Under the pieces are notes generated by a model. The model saw nothing but the letters and a program-made list of their open reading frames with translations. It had not been told where the DNA came from and searched no databases. A stretch of DNA of 35,531 bases from a virus. The position numbers were made by a program, and so were the translations under genes. The stretch is taken from positions 1 to 35,531 of the IMG/VR virus record IMGVR_UViG_3300025383_001390; one strand, 5' to 3'. Position 1 is the first letter of the stretch. The number at the start of each line of letters is the position of its first letter. Positions 32,673-35,531 of the stretch are shown one piece after another.

Positions 32673-33329
32673 ATGCAACAAGTAGAAACAGGGTGTAAAA
32701 CTATTTTTAGATTTGATGATGTTTTAGACAGAGAAACATGTGCACAAATATGTAATGAAATGTACAAAATAAAGAATATTTCAATTAAAGATTATAATGC
32801 GAATTCTTTGCCATGGGTTGATGAAAAAGTAAAAGTAAATGCTAAAGGAGACACGTTTGATTGGGTTAATTTTACAGATATTGAATTGAAGAAAAAAATA
32901 AACAAACATAGAAACTACGTAGTAGAGTTAGCAAGTAAAGTGTATAACAAGTCGCTTTACCCAAGATTTACAGATCTCGTGTTGTGGAGAGAAGGTAGAT
33001 TTATGTTAAAGCATAAAGACAACGGTTATTCAGATGGCAAAGACCAACAACAAATGGCTTCAAGAAAAGTGAGTACTGTAACATACTTAAACGATGACTA
33101 TACAGGGGGAGAAACTTTTATTGCAAATGAAACTGGTACAGATTATATTAGTTCTCCAAAAACCGGTTCAGTTGTGTTTTTTTTAAGCGATGAAACTAAC
33201 GAACACGGGGTAAATAAAGTAGTTGGTGGTAATAGGGTAACGTTACCTATATGGGTTACAGATGATAAACTATTAGATGAAAACAGATCGAATTGGTTAA
33301 TATCTCACCTAGTTCAACTAGGTTTATAA
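32673..33329 (+). CDS. 2-oxoglutarate/Fe(II)-dependent oxygenase (prolyl 4-hydroxylase type)
   Basis: A 218-residue member of the 2OG-Fe(II) dioxygenase fold, which hydroxylates substrates using O2, iron and 2-oxoglutarate. The iron triad is visible: H114 and D116 (F-M-L-K-H-K-D-N) and H178 (E-H-G-V). R188 (G-G-N-R-V-T-L-P-I-W) binds the 2-oxoglutarate carboxylate. The L-N-D-D-Y-T-G-G-E-T-F strand (139-149) is typical of P4H-like enzymes. The substrate cannot be read from sequence. A sulfotransferase and an APS-kinase fusion follow directly, and repeated Pro-rich and collagen-like fibres are encoded upstream. It may modify one of these fibres, a host protein, a glycan or a nucleotide. Confidence 0.87.
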   Translation: MQQVETGCKTIFRFDDVLDRETCAQICNEMYKIKNISIKDYNANSLPWVDEKVKVNAKGDTFDWVNFTDIELKKKINKHRNYVVELASKVYNKSLYPRFTDLVLWREGRFMLKHKDNGYSDGKDQQQMASRKVSTVTYLNDDYTGGETFIANETGTDYISSPKTGSVVFFLSDETNEHGVNKVVGGNRVTLPIWVTDDKLLDENRSNWLISHLVQLGL

Positions 33330-33332
33330 GTA

Positions 33333-33986
33333 ATGAATGTGTCACGCACACACAAATGTGTATGGTGGGCACTACCACGTTGTGGTACAAGACCGGTGTG
33401 GAAGATATTTGAACATTACGGGTTTAAGCCTATGGATCCTGAAATGCAACATATTTCTATGCCTGAAGGTTATGAATACGTACATACTATAGGTTTTCCT
33501 GAAAACACACAAAACTATACATTAATAGTAAATATTCGTAATCCGTATTCCCGGGCTGTTTCGTTGTGGTATTGGAGTTGTTGGCATAATAATTTAAACA
33601 TTAATACGTTTACTTTTAATGATTTTATAAAAAGAGGTATTATTGATCCTTACGGTGAAGAACGTTTATTAACACACGCAAAAAAGCTTACCGCTGAACC
33701 ATATATAGCTATTAGATATGAATTTTTAGAAGATGATATAAAAAAAATACCATTCTTAGATTTAAACAACCCTGTAATTGCAAACGCGTATAAAACATAC
33801 ATTTCCAAAAATTATTATTGGGCTCAAAAAGGAGTCGGTGTATTAAAAAAAGATATAAATTCAGATAAAAAAATTACAGATTGGCAACATTATTATAATC
33901 AAGAAATAGCAGACTTTGTTTATAGTAAATGTACAAATCAATTTAATTTATTTGGTTACGATAAAGACAGCTGGAAAACTAACTAA
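33333..33986 (+). CDS. Sulfotransferase-like protein
   Basis: A 217-residue protein with the two PAPS-binding motifs of sulfotransferases: the 5'-phosphosulfate loop P-R-C-G-T-R at 15-20, which normally begins the fold, and the 3'-phosphate motif R-N-P-Y-S-R-A-V-S-L-W-Y at 69-80. The rest fits a small family-type sulfotransferase with a helical C-terminus. It would transfer a sulfo group from PAPS to a hydroxyl or amine of a protein, glycan or small molecule. It starts 3 nt after the oxygenase stop and is followed by an APS-kinase-like fusion that could make PAPS. The acceptor is unknown. AT-rich codon use matches its neighbours. Confidence 0.8.
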   Translation: MNVSRTHKCVWWALPRCGTRPVWKIFEHYGFKPMDPEMQHISMPEGYEYVHTIGFPENTQNYTLIVNIRNPYSRAVSLWYWSCWHNNLNINTFTFNDFIKRGIIDPYGEERLLTHAKKLTAEPYIAIRYEFLEDDIKKIPFLDLNNPVIANAYKTYISKNYYWAQKGVGVLKKDINSDKKITDWQHYYNQEIADFVYSKCTNQFNLFGYDKDSWKTN

Positions 33987-33991
33987 TACGT

Positions 33992-33998
33992 ACTAAAT
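33992..33998 (+). promoter_or_regulatory. Late-promoter-like CTAAATC
   Basis: CGTACTAAAT (33989-33998) ends 10 nt before the ATG at 34009 and is identical over ten bases to the element before 16676. Confidence 0.35.
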
Positions 33999-34008
33999 CG
34001 TATATATT

Positions 34009-34782
34009 ATGAAAAAAATACTAATCATGGGATTACCTGGTGCCGGTAAAACTACACTCGCTAAAGAGTTGTCTAAAATGTTAGGGGCTGTGTGGTTTAA
34101 TGCAGATGAAATTCGTAAGGAAATTAATAAAGATTTAAAGTTTAGCCCAGAAGATAGAATCGAACAAGCCCGTAGAATGGGTGTGTTATGCGATATTGCA
34201 GTGCGATCTGGTCAATATGCAATTGCTGATTTTGTATGTCCTATTCCTGAAACAAGAGCTGCTTTTGGTACAGAAAACATATTCACTGTTTGGATTAACA
34301 GAACACCTGTTAGGGATTTTGCAGATACGACAAAGTTATTTGTTGCCCCTGAAAACCCTGACATTACTGTAACAGATGAAGGCACACCTTTATATTGGGC
34401 TAACAAAATAAAGAAAGCATTAGTACCTACATTTAATTCAAAAGCCCCTACAGCTTTCATGCTTGGTCGTTATCAACCTTTCCATGATGGTCATAGAACT
34501 CTTATTTTAGAAGCTCTTAATAGAGTCGGTCAAGTATGTATAGCTATTAGAGATACACAAGGTACAGATGAAAAGAACCCGTTCAATAATGATGAAGTAG
34601 AAGCTAATATACGTACAGGTATGAGGGGGTACGAAGGTAAATACACTATTGTTAGAGTACCTAATATTACTAATATCTTTTACGGTAGAGATGTAGGATA
34701 TAAAATTGAGCAAATAGACTTAGATAAGGCTTTACAGGATATTTCTGCTACTAAGATACGTAACGAAATACTTAAAGCTTAG
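34009..34782 (+). CDS. APS kinase-like / nucleotidyltransferase fusion
   Basis: A 257-residue fusion of two P-loop/Rossmann-type domains. Residues 1-140 are an APS kinase-like domain: Walker A GLPGAGKTT at 8-16, then N-A-D-E-I-R-K-E-I-N-K-D-L-x-F-S-P-E-D-R (31-50), which follows the CysC pattern, and D-F-V-C-P-I-P-E-T-R at 74-83. Residues about 148-257 are a cytidylyltransferase-fold domain with G-R-Y-Q-P-F-H-D-G-H at 153-162 (HxGH) and I-S-A-T-K-I-R at 245-251. APS kinases convert APS to PAPS, the donor for sulfotransferases, and the gene before it is such an enzyme. The HxGH domain looks closer to NMN adenylyltransferase-like enzymes than to true ATP sulfurylase, so whether it makes APS is open. 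The order resembles animal PAPS synthases. Confidence 0.82.
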   Translation: MKKILIMGLPGAGKTTLAKELSKMLGAVWFNADEIRKEINKDLKFSPEDRIEQARRMGVLCDIAVRSGQYAIADFVCPIPETRAAFGTENIFTVWINRTPVRDFADTTKLFVAPENPDITVTDEGTPLYWANKIKKALVPTFNSKAPTAFMLGRYQPFHDGHRTLILEALNRVGQVCIAIRDTQGTDEKNPFNNDEVEANIRTGMRGYEGKYTIVRVPNITNIFYGRDVGYKIEQIDLDKALQDISATKIRNEILKA

Positions 34783-34793
34783 TAAGTATATGG

Positions 34794-35192
34794 ATGCGTG
34801 GTTCGTACAAAATCTTATCTGAAATATATAGTGGTTTATCTGGAGTAGAATACACTCCAGATATAACGGTACGTCAAGTGCCTTTCAGTGAAGATGAAAT
34901 GAAAGTGCTGACAGTCATATACGATTTTCAAAAGATTAAAACCGACCCTCTACGTCTAGCTAGAATTGTTGCAGCAGGAGAAGTAGAAGACGTAGCAAAA
35001 TTTAGTGATAACACTTATGTGCGTATGACAGATGATGCCCGAGGTGTGACTAAACACACTTACAAGTCGTTTTTTGAAATGACTAAAATGTTACGTAAAG
35101 AATATAAGGCTAACAGAGAAGCTGATTTAAAACAAAACCCGAAAGGTAAATCAATGCCTTCAGGTTCTGATTTAATACCTGGTGGTCAATAG
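34794..35192 (+). CDS. Hypothetical protein
   Basis: A 132-residue protein with no recognised family, starting at ATG 34794, 11 nt after the preceding stop; an ATG at 34790 gives only a ten-residue peptide. Residues about 28-60 (V-P-F-S-E-D-E-M-K-V-L-T-V-I-Y-D-F) and 85-110 are helical. The C-terminal Lys/Asn/Pro/Gly-rich tail (about 108-132) looks flexible. It is the last gene of the plus-strand unit, followed by a strong terminator. Confidence 0.65.
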   Translation: MRGSYKILSEIYSGLSGVEYTPDITVRQVPFSEDEMKVLTVIYDFQKIKTDPLRLARIVAAGEVEDVAKFSDNTYVRMTDDARGVTKHTYKSFFEMTKMLRKEYKANREADLKQNPKGKSMPSGSDLIPGGQ

Positions 35193-35202
35193 CATTAGTA
35201 CA

Positions 35203-35232
35203 AAAAAACCCGCTTATTAAAGCGGGTTTTTT
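35203..35232. terminator. Strong bidirectional intrinsic terminator
   Basis: AAAAAACCCGCT (35203-35214) pairs with AGCGGGTTTTTT (35221-35232) around TATTAA. A-run on one side and T-run on the other let it work for both the plus-strand unit and the convergent minus-strand gene. Confidence 0.92.
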
Positions 35233-35244
35233 ATTCGTTAAAGA

Positions 35245-35531
35245 TTAACGGTGCCAGTGGTGACGGTACATATCTTCACGGAATGCATAACCGTAACGGT
35301 GTTGGTACCAACCTAAAAACATTCTATAATCATAATAGGTTGTAATCCATTGCGTGCCGTTCCATTCCTGTACATATACATATTGAGGGTGACCCCAACG
35401 ATCTAATGGACCCCAAACATATTGTATTGTAACAGGTACTGGAGGAGGTGGTGGTGCTTGTACTACTACCGGAGCAGGTGCTGGTGGGGGTGGTGCTTGT
35501 ACTATCACCACTTTAGGTTGATCATTAGCAT
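35245..35531 (-). CDS. Exported-type Pro-rich protein, partial (5' end outside window)
   Basis: The frame stays open to the right window edge, so the start is not in the window; a GTG at 35511 is probably internal. The visible 95 residues begin A-N-D-Q-P-K-V-V-I-V-Q and continue with two Pro-Ala-Val-rich stretches, then an aromatic, His/Arg/Tyr-rich C-terminus (V-W-G-P-L-D-R-W-G, F-L-G-W-Y-Q-H-R-Y-G-Y, and the end M-Y-R-H-H-W-H-R). A-N-D next to the edge could be the end of a signal peptide, as in small secreted or lipoprotein-type proteins, but this cannot be confirmed. Function unknown. It ends at the shared terminator. Confidence 0.6.
   Translation of the reverse strand, partial: ANDQPKVVIVQAPPPPAPAPVVVQAPPPPPVPVTIQYVWGPLDRWGHPQYVYVQEWNGTQWITTYYDYRMFLGWYQHRYGYAFREDMYRHHWHR

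Overview
The window is a piece of the genome of an AT-rich tailed phage with a contractile, T4-like tail (myovirus type), of the kind found in marine viral collections. The support is a cluster of T4-type genes: the end of a class I ribonucleotide reductase large subunit, a dUTPase, a gp44-like sliding-clamp-loader ATPase, gp25-like and gp6-like baseplate wedge proteins, and a long run of tail/fibre genes. Genes are tightly packed, often with 1-nt or 4-nt stop/start overlaps. I see no tRNA, integrase, transposon or CRISPR. Start codons are not preceded by Shine-Dalgarno sequences but by AT-rich runs, and the window encodes its own outer-membrane-type beta-barrel. Both fit a Gram-negative host, possibly Bacteroidota, but the host is an inference.

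Layout. 1-3718: nucleotide metabolism and replication (nrdA C-terminus, a BFD-like [2Fe-2S] protein, dut, clamp loader), with a lipoprotein/coiled-coil membrane protein and a minus-strand gene that may be a terminase small subunit. 3732-4730: a minus-strand Cys-containing protein of unknown role. 4782-23990: a single plus-strand baseplate and tail-fibre block of ten genes. It starts with gp25 and gp6 homologues and goes on to large adhesive proteins built from PKD-like, collagen-like Gly-X-Y, C1q-like, Pro-Thr linker, InlB-like, Cys-rich, beta-propeller-like and LamG-like modules. 23987-27826: small early-type genes, a DUF616-like glycosyltransferase, a pyrimidine-dimer-glycosylase family protein and a possible structured RNA. 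27828-30914: an outer-membrane beta-barrel and coiled-coil membrane proteins. 31016-35192: a zinc metallopeptidase, two small or structural-type proteins, and then a 2-oxoglutarate/Fe(II) oxygenase, a sulfotransferase and an APS-kinase/nucleotidyltransferase fusion in a row. The right edge holds a partial exported-type Pro-rich protein on the minus strand.

How the parts may work together. The RNR, dUTPase and clamp loader supply nucleotides and load the polymerase clamp. The tail block builds the baseplate and a set of long, repeat-rich host-binding fibres. The oxygenase, sulfotransferase, APS-kinase fusion and glycosyltransferase together look like a chemical decoration toolkit (hydroxylation, PAPS supply, sulfation, glycosylation). 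Its target could be the virion fibres, the host surface or small molecules; the sequence does not say which. This and the candidate RNA at about 27350-27517 are the most interesting parts of the window.
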